A stretch of 47,779 bases of DNA from Gammaproteobacteria bacterium. Lineage in GTDB: Bacteria > Pseudomonadota > Gammaproteobacteria > Steroidobacterales > Steroidobacteraceae. Position 1 is the first letter of the stretch, and every line of letters starts with the position of its first letter. Position numbers and translations under genes: made by a program. Shown one piece after another: positions 8,024 to 20,361 of this stretch. The DNA is taken from contig DAHUXE010000122.1 in the NCBI GenBank assembly GCA_027307325.1, positions 1 to 47,779 on the forward strand, written 5' to 3'. Under the pieces are notes generated by a model that saw nothing but the letters and a program-made list of their open reading frames with translations, ran no database searches and had not been told where the DNA came from.

Positions 8024-9301
8024 ATGCAACCGCCACGCGCCGCCACGCCTCGCTTCGCCGTCCAGGCGCTCATGTACGTCGGCATGGCATTCGTCATGCT
8101 CGGCAACTACTACGGTTACGACTCCATCGCCCCGGTCGCCGAGCAGCTGTCGCGGCAGCTGCACTTCAGCGACACGCAGATCGGCGCCCTGAACGCCATC
8201 TACAGTCTTCCCAACATCTTCCTGGTGGCGGTAGGCGGCGTGCTGGTGGACCGCTTCAGCGCGCGGCGACTGGCGGTCTTCACCACCGCGCTGTGCCTGG
8301 CGGGCGCGGTGGTGACCGCGCTCGGCGCGCAGTTCCCGGTGATGGCCACCGGGCGGCTGCTGTTCGGGGTCGGCTCGGAAACGCTGGCGGTCGTCACTAC
8401 CGTGGCGCTCGCCCAATGGTTCGCGGGTCGCTACTTCGCGCTGCTGTTCGCGCTCAACCTGTCCCTCGCACGCCTCGGCTCCTACCTCGCGGACCGCTCG
8501 CCCTCCTTCGCCGGCTCCCTGTACGCGCACGGCTGGCAGCCGCCGTTGTGGCTCGCGGTCGGCTTCGCGCTCGCCTCGTTCGCCGGGGCGCTCCTCTATT
8601 ACTGGCTGGACCGGCGCGAGGCGCCGCGCGGAACGCTGGCGCTGCCGCCGCCCGCCGAGCGCCTCGATTGGCGCCATCTGCTCTCCTTCCGCAGGGAATA
8701 CTGGCTGCTGGTAGCGGTCTGCGTAACTTTCTATTCGGTCATCTTCCCGTTCCGCAGCACCTTCGCCATCAAGTATCTGCAGGAGGCGCAGGGTCTGAGC
8801 CTGAACGCCGCGAGCACGCTCAACAGCTACGTGTTCCTCGGTGCCGTGTTCGCCACGCCGGTATTCGGCCTGCTGCTGGACCGGACCGGGCGCAATACGC
8901 TGCTGCTCGCGGCCGGCGCGGCGCTGCTGCCGCTCAGTTTCCTGGTGCTGGCGGTGCTGCCGGGCAGCGCCGGGGTGTCGACCGCGCTTCTCGGCGTGAG
9001 CTTCTCGTTCCTGCCCGCGGTGCTCTGGCCGACGGTGGTGCGCTACACGGCGCCCGAGCACCTCGGCACCGCCTATGGTGTGATGACGGCATTGCAGAAC
9101 GCCGGCCTGTTCGGCGCCAACGTCGTGGCCGGCTTTCTCAACGATGCGAGCGGGGCAAGCGCCACCAACCCCGGCGGCTATGCCGCGATGCTGTGGTTCT
9201 TCGGCCTCCTCAGCCTCGCGGCGCTCCTGTGCACGCTGGTGCTGTGGCTGCTCGATCACGTCGGTGCGCCGCGCTCCGCAGCGGCGGCCGATGGCCGCTG
9301 A
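8024..9301 (+). CDS. Major facilitator superfamily transporter
   Basis: The 425-residue protein has about twelve hydrophobic helices in two groups of six, with a polar central loop around residues 190-225 (YWLDRREAPRGTLALPPPAERLDWRHLL). The helix 2-3 loop motif VDRFSARRLAV and its second-half counterpart LLDRTGRNTLLL are the MFS motif-A signatures. The N-terminus (GNYYGYDSIAPVAEQLSRQLHFSDTQIGALNAIYSLPN) is typical of MFS proteins annotated as metabolite or nitrate/oxalate-like carriers; I cannot name the substrate. The start is uncertain: ATG 8024 is given, ATG 8072 lies directly before the first helix. A possible -10 at 8007-8012 sits between ppk2 and this gene, so it may have its own promoter. 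Confidence 0.88.
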   Translation: MQPPRAATPRFAVQALMYVGMAFVMLGNYYGYDSIAPVAEQLSRQLHFSDTQIGALNAIYSLPNIFLVAVGGVLVDRFSARRLAVFTTALCLAGAVVTALGAQFPVMATGRLLFGVGSETLAVVTTVALAQWFAGRYFALLFALNLSLARLGSYLADRSPSFAGSLYAHGWQPPLWLAVGFALASFAGALLYYWLDRREAPRGTLALPPPAERLDWRHLLSFRREYWLLVAVCVTFYSVIFPFRSTFAIKYLQEAQGLSLNAASTLNSYVFLGAVFATPVFGLLLDRTGRNTLLLAAGAALLPLSFLVLAVLPGSAGVSTALLGVSFSFLPAVLWPTVVRYTAPEHLGTAYGVMTALQNAGLFGANVVAGFLNDASGASATNPGGYAAMLWFFGLLSLAALLCTLVLWLLDHVGAPRSAAAADGR

Positions 9302-9317
9302 GTCACGGCGCTGAGCC

Positions 9318-10565
9318 ATGGGCTGGCTGACCCCGCTGTTCGTGCTCGCGGTGCTCGCCGGTGCCGCGATCGAGCTGTGGCTCGGGGAGCGCCAGAGGGC
9401 CGCCGTCGTCCGCCATCGCGGCGTCGTGCCGGAGCCGTTTGCCGCGAGCGTCTCCGCGGACCAGCACGCCAGGTCGGCCGACTACACCATCGCGAAGCTG
9501 CGCCTCGGCCGCATCGGGCTGGGCGTGGACGCCGCGCTGGTGCTCGGCCTCACCGTCGGCGGCGGCCTCGCCGCGCTCGATGCCCTGTGGAGCCGTGCGC
9601 ACCTCGCGGAGCCCTGGCTGGGACTTGCAGTCATCGCCTCCGTCGCGCTCATGGCCCGGCTCGTGAGTCTGCCGCTCGCCCTGTGGCGCACCTTCGGACT
9701 CGAGGCGCGCTTCGGCTTCAACCGCACGACGGCCGCGCTCTACCTCGCCGACCTCGCCAGGAGCCTCGCGCTCACGGTGGTGCTCGGCGGGCCACTGCTC
9801 TTCGCGACGCTCCTCTTGATGGCGCGCGCGGGCCGCTGGTGGTGGCTCGCGGCGTGGTTCATGTGGATCGCGGTCATGCTGGGTGTGGCCTGGGCGTGGC
9901 CGGCGTTCATCGCCCCGCTATTCAATCGTTTCTCGCCGCTCGCCGACGAGGCGCTGCGGCAGCGTATCGAGGCGCTGCTCGAGCGCTGCGGCTTCGCCTC
10001 CAGGGGCGTGTTCGTCGTCGACAGCTCGCGCCGCTCGAGCCACGGCAACGCCTACTTCACCGGCATCGGCCGGCACAAACGCATCGTGTTCTTCGACACG
10101 CTGCTCGGGACCCTGGGGCCCGGAGAGCTCGAGGCCGTGCTGGCTCACGAGCTCGGCCACTTCCGCCTGAAGCACGTGCGCCAGCGGCTGCTGATCTCGG
10201 TCGCGGCCGCCTTCGCCGGACTCGCCCTGCTCGGCTGGCTGGCCACACAAGACGCGTTTTACCGCGCGCTCGGCGTGCCGACACCCTCGCCACATGCGGC
10301 GCTCGTGCTCTTCGTGCTGGCGGTGCCGGCGTTCACGTTCTTCGTCACGCCCCTCGCCTCGCTCTGGTCGCGCCGGCATGAGTTCGAGGCGGACGCATTC
10401 GCCACCCGCCATGCGAGCGCCACCGAGCTCGCCACGGCGCTCGTGAAGCTCCATCGCGACAATGCCAGCACGCTCACCCCGGATCCCGTGTACGTGGCCT
10501 TCTACTACTCGCATCCACCGCCGCTGGTTCGCATCACCCGGTTGCGGGAGCAGTCGCAAGCGTAG
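9318..10565 (+). CDS. M48-family (Ste24/CAAX-type) membrane zinc metalloprotease
   Basis: The 415-residue protein has an N-terminal membrane helix, several further helices up to about residue 200, and the zinc motif HELGH at residues 277-281, followed by a membrane hairpin. The third zinc ligand lies in RRHEFEADAFA. The N-terminal half (SADYTIAKLRLGRI, FGLEARFGFNRTT) marks the Ste24 (CAAX prenyl protease 1-like) branch rather than HtpX. Bacterial members are inner-membrane proteases presumed to act in membrane-protein quality control; the true substrate is unknown. The C-terminal SHPPPLVRITRL motif is family-typical. It begins 16 bases after the MFS stop, so the two may be co-transcribed. Confidence 0.92.
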   Translation: MGWLTPLFVLAVLAGAAIELWLGERQRAAVVRHRGVVPEPFAASVSADQHARSADYTIAKLRLGRIGLGVDAALVLGLTVGGGLAALDALWSRAHLAEPWLGLAVIASVALMARLVSLPLALWRTFGLEARFGFNRTTAALYLADLARSLALTVVLGGPLLFATLLLMARAGRWWWLAAWFMWIAVMLGVAWAWPAFIAPLFNRFSPLADEALRQRIEALLERCGFASRGVFVVDSSRRSSHGNAYFTGIGRHKRIVFFDTLLGTLGPGELEAVLAHELGHFRLKHVRQRLLISVAAAFAGLALLGWLATQDAFYRALGVPTPSPHAALVLFVLAVPAFTFFVTPLASLWSRRHEFEADAFATRHASATELATALVKLHRDNASTLTPDPVYVAFYYSHPPPLVRITRLREQSQA

Positions 10566-10605
10566 TAGCCGCTGGACAGAGCCTCAACGTCCACGACGCC
10601 TCGCG

Positions 10606-13790
<3,185 letters not shown>

Positions 13791-13800
13791 GAAGCCGGCT

Positions 13801-14679
13801 TCACTTGGCTCGCGGGCGCTTGTCGGGATCCTTCAGGTACTTGAAGAACTCCCCGTCGGGAGTCAGTACCAGCAGGTCCCCGTCCTTGCCGAGAGAGCGC
13901 TCGTAAGCCTGGAGACTGCGGTAGAAAGCGTAGAACTCCGGGTCCTTCGAGTAGGCGCGCGCATAGGTCTGGCTGGCCGCGGCATCACCTTCGCCCTTGA
14001 TGCGCAGCGCATCGCGCTCGGCGTTGGCGAGAATCTCGGTGCGGCGCCGCTCGGCCTGGGCGCGGATGCCGGTGCTGGTGCTCTGCCCTTCGGCGCGCAG
14101 CCTCCCGGCGGTACGGGCGAAGCCCTGCTTCATGCTCTCGAAGACGCGCGCCGCGACGTCGTCCGGCAGGTCGATGCGCTGCACGCGCACGTCGACCAGC
14201 TCGATACCGAGGCCGACGGCGCTCTTGCTCGCCTGGCCGAACATTTCGCCCGTGACCGCGGCGCGCTCGGCGGACACGATCTGCTGCAGGGTGCGCTGCG
14301 CGACCACGCTCTTGATCCCGTCCTTGACGATGTCGGCGAGGCGCTCGCCGGCGAGCTGCTCCTTGCCGCCCGTCGCCATGAAGTACTGCACCGGATCCTT
14401 GACGCGCCACTTGATGTAGAAGTCGGCGATCAGGGCGCGGTTGTCGTTGGTGAGGAAGGTCTCGCCGTTATAAGACTGCGACAGGATGCGCCGGTCGAAC
14501 GTGGTGACCACTTCCCAGGGCCACTTGAGGTGCAGCCCCGGCGCATAGTGGCTGCCGGCGATGGCGCCGAGCCGGGTGACGATAGCGAGCTCGGTCTCGG
14601 TCACCGAGAACAGCGACAGCCCGGCGAGCACCGCCGCCACGGCGAGCGCGAGCAGCAGCGGAAACGCGCGTCCGCCCAT
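13801..14679 (-). CDS. hflC: HflC, SPFH-domain modulator of FtsH
   Basis: The 292-residue protein has one N-terminal membrane helix (FPLLLALAVAAVLAGLSLF) and then the SPFH/band-7 domain: VTRLGAIAGSHYAPGLHLKWPWEVVTTFDRR, and GIELVDVRVQRIDLPDDVAARVFESMKQGF. With HflK it forms the large periplasmic cage around FtsH and restrains its proteolysis of membrane proteins. Its start shares one base with the hflK stop (TGATG), consistent with the need for equal amounts of the two subunits. Length is close to E. coli HflC (334) but somewhat shorter at the C-terminus. Confidence 0.96.
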   Translation of the reverse strand: MGGRAFPLLLALAVAAVLAGLSLFSVTETELAIVTRLGAIAGSHYAPGLHLKWPWEVVTTFDRRILSQSYNGETFLTNDNRALIADFYIKWRVKDPVQYFMATGGKEQLAGERLADIVKDGIKSVVAQRTLQQIVSAERAAVTGEMFGQASKSAVGLGIELVDVRVQRIDLPDDVAARVFESMKQGFARTAGRLRAEGQSTSTGIRAQAERRRTEILANAERDALRIKGEGDAAASQTYARAYSKDPEFYAFYRSLQAYERSLGKDGDLLVLTPDGEFFKYLKDPDKRPRAK

Positions 14680-15785
14680 CAGCGTTGCCCCCGGCCGCGC
14701 GCCTCGATGGTCACCTGCTCGGGCTGCTCCTTGGGGCCGCTCGCGGCCTGCTCGCCCGCCTCGGAGGCGCTACCGGCAGATTTCTCGAGCAACTTGTCGA
14801 TCGGCAGGTAGATCAGGTTGCTGCCGGCGTGGCTGTCGACGATCACCTTGTGTGCGTGCGCGAGCACGCTCTCGACCGCGTCGACGTACAAGCGCTTGCG
14901 CGTCACCTCGGGAGCGAGGGCGTAGGCGCCCTCGAGCTGCGTGAAGCGCGACGCCTGGCCTTCGGCGAGCGCGGTCACCTGCGCCCGGTAGGCTTCGGCG
15001 TCCTGCTGCATGCGGCCGGCCGCGCCCTGGGCGACCGGGATGATGCTGTTGGCGTAGGCCTCGGCCTCGAGGATGGAGCGTTCCTTGTCGGCCTGTGCCT
15101 TGTTGGCGTCGCGCTGCGAGGGAATTACCGCGTCCGGCACCTGCACGTCCTTCAGGTTGACGGTGGTGACCGTGATCCCCGCGTCGTAGTTGTCGAGCAC
15201 GCGCTGAATCAGCTCCTTGGTGCGCCGGGTGATGTCCGGGCGCGTGTTGCCGACCAGCACCTCATCGAGAGTGCTGCGGCCGACGGTCTCGCGGATGGCG
15301 CTCTCGCTCACCTCGTTGAGCGTCGCGTCCGGATCGCGTACCCGGAACAGCTTCTTGACGGGATCGGTGAACTGGTACTGGACCGAGAACACCAGGTCGA
15401 CCAGGAAGACGTCCGAGGTGAGCACCCGCGACTTGAAGTCGCTCGAGTTGACGCTGGCGACGTTGACCCTCGTGATCGTCTCGATCGGCCACGGCAGGCG
15501 CCAGCCGAGACCTGGGGCGCGTACCGGCAGTACCAGCCGGCCGAACCGCTGGATGATGCCGCGCTCCGCTGCCTTCACCTGGTAGAAGCCGCTCATCACC
15601 CACACGGCGAGCGCCACCAGGACCGCCAACGCGAGCAGCGAGCCACCCTCACCGCCGCGGCCACCCGAGCGCCACAGCGACTCGAGCCTGCGCTGCCAGC
15701 TCTTCAGGCGCTCATCGAGGTCGGGGCCGCCCTGCCCCGGCCGGCGCCAAGGATTGTTCGGACCGCTTGGTTGGTTCCACGGCAT
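14679..15785 (-). CDS. hflK: HflK, SPFH-domain modulator of FtsH
   Basis: The 368-residue protein has a Pro/Gly-rich cytoplasmic N-terminus (MPWNQPSGPNNPWRRPGQGG), the classical HflK start. A membrane helix lies at about residues 49-68, and a band-7 domain beginning AAERGIIQRFGRLVLPVRAPG follows. The region GITVTTVNLKDVQVPDAV and the long helical stretch after it build the cage wall. The C-terminus ends in a polar tail. Its start follows the hflX stop by 28 bases and its stop overlaps hflC. It acts in the inner membrane with HflC and FtsH. Confidence 0.97.
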   Translation of the reverse strand: MPWNQPSGPNNPWRRPGQGGPDLDERLKSWQRRLESLWRSGGRGGEGGSLLALAVLVALAVWVMSGFYQVKAAERGIIQRFGRLVLPVRAPGLGWRLPWPIETITRVNVASVNSSDFKSRVLTSDVFLVDLVFSVQYQFTDPVKKLFRVRDPDATLNEVSESAIRETVGRSTLDEVLVGNTRPDITRRTKELIQRVLDNYDAGITVTTVNLKDVQVPDAVIPSQRDANKAQADKERSILEAEAYANSIIPVAQGAAGRMQQDAEAYRAQVTALAEGQASRFTQLEGAYALAPEVTRKRLYVDAVESVLAHAHKVIVDSHAGSNLIYLPIDKLLEKSAGSASEAGEQAASGPKEQPEQVTIEARGRGQR

Positions 15786-15813
15786 AGGGAAAGTTGTTCT
15801 GCGACCTTCTTGG

Positions 15814-17166
15814 TCAGCGCAGCTTGGTCGCGCTCACGGCGCCGAGTGATTGTAGGTAGGCACCCGAGGGGGCACAAGCCGTGTCGGGTCCCTGCACCTC
15901 GAGGATCTGCACGCCCGCGGTGCGGGCCAACTGCAGGAGCTCCAGGTCGGGAAGCTCCACGGCGAGCTCGATCGAGCCGTCCGGTGCGCTCGCCTCGGCC
16001 CGCACCGCCTGCACGGAGTAGAGGCGCGAGCGCAGCGCACCGGCGCTCGCCGGCATCCGCAGGCGCGCCCGGCGTGCAAAGCGCGCCAGCCGCTCGGCCA
16101 CCGCGTGCAGCAGCAGCTCGAGACCCGAACGCCGCCCGGCCGAGATCCACACCGCGCTCGCACGCCCGTCGCCGTCGCGGTCGACGCGCGGCGCGTTTCC
16201 CAGACGATCGATCTTGTTGTAGACGATGAGCTGCGGGATCGCGCGCGCCCCGATCTCCTCCAGCACCGCGTCCACCTGCGCGAGCTGCTCGGAACGGCGC
16301 GGGTTGCTCGCGTCGACGACGTGCAGCAGCAGCGTTGCGGCGCGCGCCTCGGTGAGCGTCGACTGGAACGCCGCGACCAGTTCGTGTGGCAGCTCGCGGA
16401 TGAAGCCCACCGTGTCCGCCACCACCACCGCGGTGCCGCCGGGAAGCATGATCCTGCGGACCGTCGGGTCGAGCGTCGCGAACAGCTGATCGGCGATATA
16501 GGCGTCGGCGCCGGTGAGCGCGCGGAACAGGGTCGACTTGCCGGCGTTGGTGTAGCCGACGAGCGCGAGCGAGGGCACGGGGATCTCGGCGCGCATCTGC
16601 CGCCCGGTCTCGCGCTGCTGCTTGAGCTTCGCCAGCCGCTTGCCGAGCACGCGCACACGCTGGCCGACGATCCGGCGGTCGGTCTCGAGCTGTGTCTCGC
16701 CGGGGCCGCGCAGTCCGATACCGCCCTTCTGCCGCTCGAGATGCGTCCAGCCGCGCACCAGGCGGCTGGCGATGTGCTTGAGCTGCGCCAGCTCGACCTC
16801 GAGTTTGCCTTCGTGGCTGCGCGCGCGCTGCGCAAAGATGTCGAGGATGAGGCTGTTGCGGTCGAGCACGCGCCGGCCCGTCAGCTTCTCCAGGTTGCGT
16901 TCCTGGCTGGGGCTCAGGGCGTGATCGATGAGGATCACCTCGGCGTCCTGGGCCTCGGCGGCTGCCCTGAGCTCCTCGGCCTTGCCGCTGCCGACGAAGT
17001 AGCGAGGGTCGGGGCGGTCGCGCCGGCCGGTCACCGTGGCCACCACTTGCGCGCCGGCGGACAGGGCGAGTTGCGTGAACTCCTGGAGATCTTCCGGATC
17101 GACGGCTGCGCCCAGCCCTAAGCGCACCAGCAGTGCGCGCTCACCGGACCGCGGGCGCTCGAACAC
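15814..17166 (-). CDS. hflX: HflX, ribosome-associated GTPase
   Basis: The 450-residue product has the HflX N-terminal domain (FVGSGKAEELR, then DHALSPSQERNLEKLTG), the glycine-rich linker GGIGLRGPGETQLETDRR, and the GTPase domain with G1 GYTNAGKST (204-212), G3 DTVGFIRELP and G4 NKID. HflX splits stalled or stress-inactivated 70S ribosomes. The start codon is GTG at 17166, 24 bases after the hfq stop, with no strong ribosome site visible. Its place between hfq and hflK is the conserved gammaproteobacterial order. The C-terminal domain extends about 100 residues past the GTPase part, as usual. Confidence 0.97.
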   Translation of the reverse strand: MFERPRSGERALLVRLGLGAAVDPEDLQEFTQLALSAGAQVVATVTGRRDRPDPRYFVGSGKAEELRAAAEAQDAEVILIDHALSPSQERNLEKLTGRRVLDRNSLILDIFAQRARSHEGKLEVELAQLKHIASRLVRGWTHLERQKGGIGLRGPGETQLETDRRIVGQRVRVLGKRLAKLKQQRETGRQMRAEIPVPSLALVGYTNAGKSTLFRALTGADAYIADQLFATLDPTVRRIMLPGGTAVVVADTVGFIRELPHELVAAFQSTLTEARAATLLLHVVDASNPRRSEQLAQVDAVLEEIGARAIPQLIVYNKIDRLGNAPRVDRDGDGRASAVWISAGRRSGLELLLHAVAERLARFARRARLRMPASAGALRSRLYSVQAVRAEASAPDGSIELAVELPDLELLQLARTAGVQILEVQGPDTACAPSGAYLQSLGAVSATKLR

Positions 17167-17190
17167 TCAGGTTTCCCAGGGACGGGGACA

Positions 17191-17445
17191 TTATTCGGCA
17201 GGCGTCTCCGGGGCGCCACCGCCCTCGTCCGCAGACAGCCGCACGTTGCGCGCGGGCACGACGGTGGAAATCGCGTGCTTGTAAACCATCTGGCTCACGC
17301 TGTTCTTCAACAACACGACGAACTGATCGAAGGAATCGATCTGGCCCTGTAATTTGATGCCGTTTACCAGGTAGATGGAAACCGGCACCCGCTCCTTGCG
17401 CAGGGCGTTCAAAAAGGGGTCCTGCAGAGACTGTCCTTTGGCCAT
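17191..17445 (-). CDS. hfq: RNA chaperone Hfq
   Basis: The 84-residue product is a complete Sm-fold protein. Sm1 is seen in [28 protein letters not shown]; the Sm2 motif YKHAISTV (the YKH pocket that holds poly-U ends) follows QMV. The short C-terminal tail ([14 protein letters not shown]) is acidic and much shorter than in E. coli. It works as a hexamer pairing small RNAs with mRNAs. The start ATG has a strong ribosome site (AAGGAGA, 6 bases away). A possible terminator separates it from miaA, so it probably also has its own promoter, but no convincing hexamers were found in the 155-base gap. Confidence 0.98.
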   Translation of the reverse strand: MAKGQSLQDPFLNALRKERVPVSIYLVNGIKLQGQIDSFDQFVVLLKNSVSQMVYKHAISTVVPARNVRLSADEGGGAPETPAE

Positions 17446-17534
17446 CGGGTTCTCCTTGTTTTGTGCGAATTCGAGTTCTTTGCACAGTAGAGGGACCGCA
17501 CCCGAGCTTCCCTGTTCCGCGATCCTCGAGAGTC

Positions 17535-17562
17535 AAGCAAAACGCCCCGCAACCTGTGGGGC
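17535..17562 (-). terminator. Possible rho-independent terminator after miaA
   Basis: On the minus strand 17562-17544 forms a hairpin with a five-pair GCCCC/GGGGC stem, a mismatch, then two more pairs round a small loop. It is followed by GTTTTGCTT, a broken U-rich tail. It lies 38 bases past the miaA stop and about 100 before hfq. The imperfect U-tract makes it likely to be leaky, in keeping with miaA-hfq read-through in relatives. Confidence 0.45.
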
Positions 17563-17600
17563 ACGGGACCGACGTAACATCTTAACACGGCCGGCCTTCC

Positions 17601-18557
17601 TCAGAACCCTAACGCGCTCAGGGCATTACATATGTCACGGTTCCACGACACCCCGGATGCCGGATCGAGGCGCTCACCGCGCCTCTCGGCGCGCATCCAG
17701 GTCAGCTGCCGTTTGGCCAGTTGGCGCGTTGCGGCAATCGCGCGCCGTCCGGCCTCCCCGAGATCGTAGCGCCCGTCGAGGTGGGCCCACAGCTGCCGGT
17801 AGCCTACCGCGCGAATCGAGGCATGCTCAGCTGTGAGATCGCCCCGGTCGCGCAGGCGTCTCACCTCGTCGAGAAACCCGCTCGCCATCATGGCCTCGAA
17901 GCGCCGGGCGAGACGCTCGTGCAATACCGCCCGGTCGGGAGGGTCGAGCATCCAGAAGCGTACATCGTAGGAGGCGAGCGGGCTCGAGGTCGCGCGCTGC
18001 AGCTCCGAGATCGGCTTACCCGTCGCATAGCACACTTCGAGCGCCCGTTGGATGCGCTGCGCATCGTTGGGCGCGATGCGCGCGGCGGCCGCGGGGTCGA
18101 GCCGGGCGAGCTCCGCGTGCAGGGCGGGCCAGCCGGTGCGGGCCGCGCGCGCATCGAGCTCGCGGCGCAGCTCGGGAAGCGCCTCGGGCAGCGCCGCCAA
18201 CCCGTCGAGAAGCGCGCGCAGGTACAACATGGTGCCCCCGACCAGCAGCGGCGCCCGGCGTCGGGCGTGGATGGCGCGGATGCACCCGAGCGCCTCGCTC
18301 ACGAACCGCCCTGCCGAGTAGCTCTCGGCCGCGTCGCACACGTCGATGAGGTGATGCGGAAGGCGCGCGCGCACTTCGGCCGGCGGCTTCGCGGTCCCGA
18401 CGTCGAGTCCCCTGTACACCAGCGCCGAGTCCACGCTCACGATCTCGACCGGTGCGCTCTCGGCCAGGCGGATCGCCCAATCCGTCTTGCCCGCACCCGT
18501 GGGGCCCGTGAGCAGGAGTACGGGCAGGCGACCCGCGCCCGAGGCTTTGCCCGACAC
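17601..18557 (-). CDS. miaA: tRNA dimethylallyltransferase
   Basis: The 318-residue enzyme has the P-loop LTGPTGAGKTDWA at its start, the conserved DSALVYRGLDVGTAKP (substrate adenosine recognition) and HHLIDV motifs, VGGTMLYLRALLDGL, and NDAQRIQRALEV. It adds a dimethylallyl group to A37 of tRNAs reading UNN codons. The start is GTG at 18557, directly after the mutL stop (TGA then GTG), so translation is coupled. The length and the C-terminal TRQLAKRQLTWMR motif are normal. Confidence 0.97.
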   Translation of the reverse strand: MSGKASGAGRLPVLLLTGPTGAGKTDWAIRLAESAPVEIVSVDSALVYRGLDVGTAKPPAEVRARLPHHLIDVCDAAESYSAGRFVSEALGCIRAIHARRRAPLLVGGTMLYLRALLDGLAALPEALPELRRELDARAARTGWPALHAELARLDPAAAARIAPNDAQRIQRALEVCYATGKPISELQRATSSPLASYDVRFWMLDPPDRAVLHERLARRFEAMMASGFLDEVRRLRDRGDLTAEHASIRAVGYRQLWAHLDGRYDLGEAGRRAIAATRQLAKRQLTWMRAERRGERLDPASGVSWNRDICNALSALGF

Positions 18558-20306
18558 TCAGCGCCCCCGCAGGAACAGCTGGTCGAGCTGCTGCAGTGAC
18601 AGGCGCGTCCAGGTGGGACGACCGTGATTGCACTGGTTGGCGCGCTCGGTCGCCTCCATCTGGCGCAGCAGTGCATTCATCTCCGGGAGTGTCAGGCGGC
18701 GGTGGGCGTGAATCGCACTGCGGCAGGCGAGCGTACCGAGGAAGCGGTCCGCAGCGGCCTCGAGATGGTGGGTATCGGCGTCGAGCAGCAGATCGCGGAC
18801 CAGCGCGGCGATGAGCTCGCCGACGTCGCGCGCATCGAGCAGCGCCGGCACCGCCCGCACGGCGAGCCGCGTCGGACCCAAAGCGTCGAGCTCGAAACCA
18901 GCCCGGTCGAAATCGGCACGGCGCTCGAGGAGCGCCGCCAGCTCGTGCGCCTTGAGCTCGATGACGAGCGGGGCGAGGAGGCGCTGGATGGCGGGAGGAC
19001 CCCCGGCACGTTCAGCCTTGAGCTGCTCGTAGAGAATGCGCTCGTGGGCGGCGTGCATGTCGACCAGCACCAGCCCTTCGCTGTTCTGCGCGAGGATGTA
19101 TACGCCATGCAGCTGCGCGAGCGCGGCTCCGAGCGGCTGTTCCCCGGCTGGCGGCGGCGCCGCTTCCCGCACCAGTGCTGCGAGCGCCCAGGGATCTGGC
19201 GCTGCGTCGGCAAAGGCGAGCGGCACGCTGCCCGCACCGGGCTGCACGGGGAACGGCGACGGTAGCTTGCCGCCGGGGCTGGCCGCGGCGGGTGCGCCCG
19301 CCAGACTCGGCCGGGTGGCCGCCAGAGCCTGCTCCACCGCGCGAAACACGAAGTCGTGAATCTGGCGGCTGTCGCGAAAGCGCACTTCGAGCTTGGCGGG
19401 GTGTGCGTTGACGTCCACCAGCTCCGGGGCGAGCTGGAGGTAGAGAACATAGGCGGCGTGGCGCCCGTGATAGAGAACGTCGCGATACGCGAGGCGCACC
19501 GCATTCATCAGCAGCCGGTCGCGGACGCTGCGGCCGTTGACGAACCAGAACTGCTGGTCGGGCTGGGCCCGCGAACGGGTCGGCAGGCCCACCCATCCGG
19601 AGAGCAGCACCGGCCCCGCCGCGTGCCGAATTGGTACGGCGCCCGCCGGGAAATCGCGGCCGAGCACCGCCTCGAGACGCCCAGCCTCCCCGGCCACGCC
19701 CTCGACGGCGGGCGCGTCGAGCAACAGCCGCGCGCCATGGCGCAGGCGAAAGCTCACGTCGAAGCGCGACAGCGCCAGGCGCTCCATGAGGCGCACGATG
19801 TGCGCGAGCTCGGTGGTCTCGGTGCGCACGAACTTGCGCCGCGCCGGCACGTTGAAGAAAAGGTCACGCACCTCGACGCTGGTCCCGGCCGGGTGCGCTG
19901 CGGGGCGCACTGCGCCGACGGCGGCACCATCTACCGTGATCTCGGCCGCCTGCCCGGCGAGTGCCGCATGCGATGCGATCCGCAGGCGCGACACCGAGCC
20001 GATGGAGGGCAGCGCCTCGCCGCGAAAGCCGAGAGTCGCAATCGCCTCGAGATCCTCGAGGGAGGCAATCTTGCTGGTCGCATGCCGTGCAACCGCCGCC
20101 GGCAGCTCCGCCGCGGCAATCCCTGAGCCGTCGTCGCGGACGCGGATCAGGCCGACGCCGCCGCGCTCCACGTCGACCTCGATGCGCGTCGCGAGCGCGT
20201 CGAGACTGTTCTCGACGAGCTCCTTGACGACCGAAGCCGGCCGCTCGATCACCTCGCCGGCGGCGATCTGGTCGACGAGCTCGCTCGGAAGAATGCGAAT
20301 CGGCAT
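18558..20306 (-). CDS. mutL: DNA mismatch repair protein MutL (endonuclease-type)
   Basis: The 582-residue protein has the GHKL ATPase N-terminus: IAAGEVIERPASVVKELVENSLDA, DDGSGI and TLGFRGEALPSIGSV. A proline/alanine-rich linker spans roughly residues 335-390. The C-terminal dimerisation domain carries DMHAAHERILYE, which fits the DQHA(X)2E(X)4E metal-binding endonuclease motif, with partner motifs ACRSAIHAHRRLT and CNHGRPTW. E. coli-type MutL, used with MutH, lacks this motif. The organism therefore probably performs methyl-independent repair with a nicking MutL, as in Pseudomonas. ATG 20306 is chosen at the start of family homology (MPIRILPSE); the open frame extends 66 codons further upstream into the gap and amiB. 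Confidence 0.97.
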   Translation of the reverse strand: MPIRILPSELVDQIAAGEVIERPASVVKELVENSLDALATRIEVDVERGGVGLIRVRDDGSGIAAAELPAAVARHATSKIASLEDLEAIATLGFRGEALPSIGSVSRLRIASHAALAGQAAEITVDGAAVGAVRPAAHPAGTSVEVRDLFFNVPARRKFVRTETTELAHIVRLMERLALSRFDVSFRLRHGARLLLDAPAVEGVAGEAGRLEAVLGRDFPAGAVPIRHAAGPVLLSGWVGLPTRSRAQPDQQFWFVNGRSVRDRLLMNAVRLAYRDVLYHGRHAAYVLYLQLAPELVDVNAHPAKLEVRFRDSRQIHDFVFRAVEQALAATRPSLAGAPAAASPGGKLPSPFPVQPGAGSVPLAFADAAPDPWALAALVREAAPPPAGEQPLGAALAQLHGVYILAQNSEGLVLVDMHAAHERILYEQLKAERAGGPPAIQRLLAPLVIELKAHELAALLERRADFDRAGFELDALGPTRLAVRAVPALLDARDVGELIAALVRDLLLDADTHHLEAAADRFLGTLACRSAIHAHRRLTLPEMNALLRQMEATERANQCNHGRPTWTRLSLQQLDQLFLRGR

Positions 20307-20361
20307 GCTGGCTTCAGCAGCGCAGTGTACAGGCGATCCCGGCCGCGCGGCGGCCGATGCG

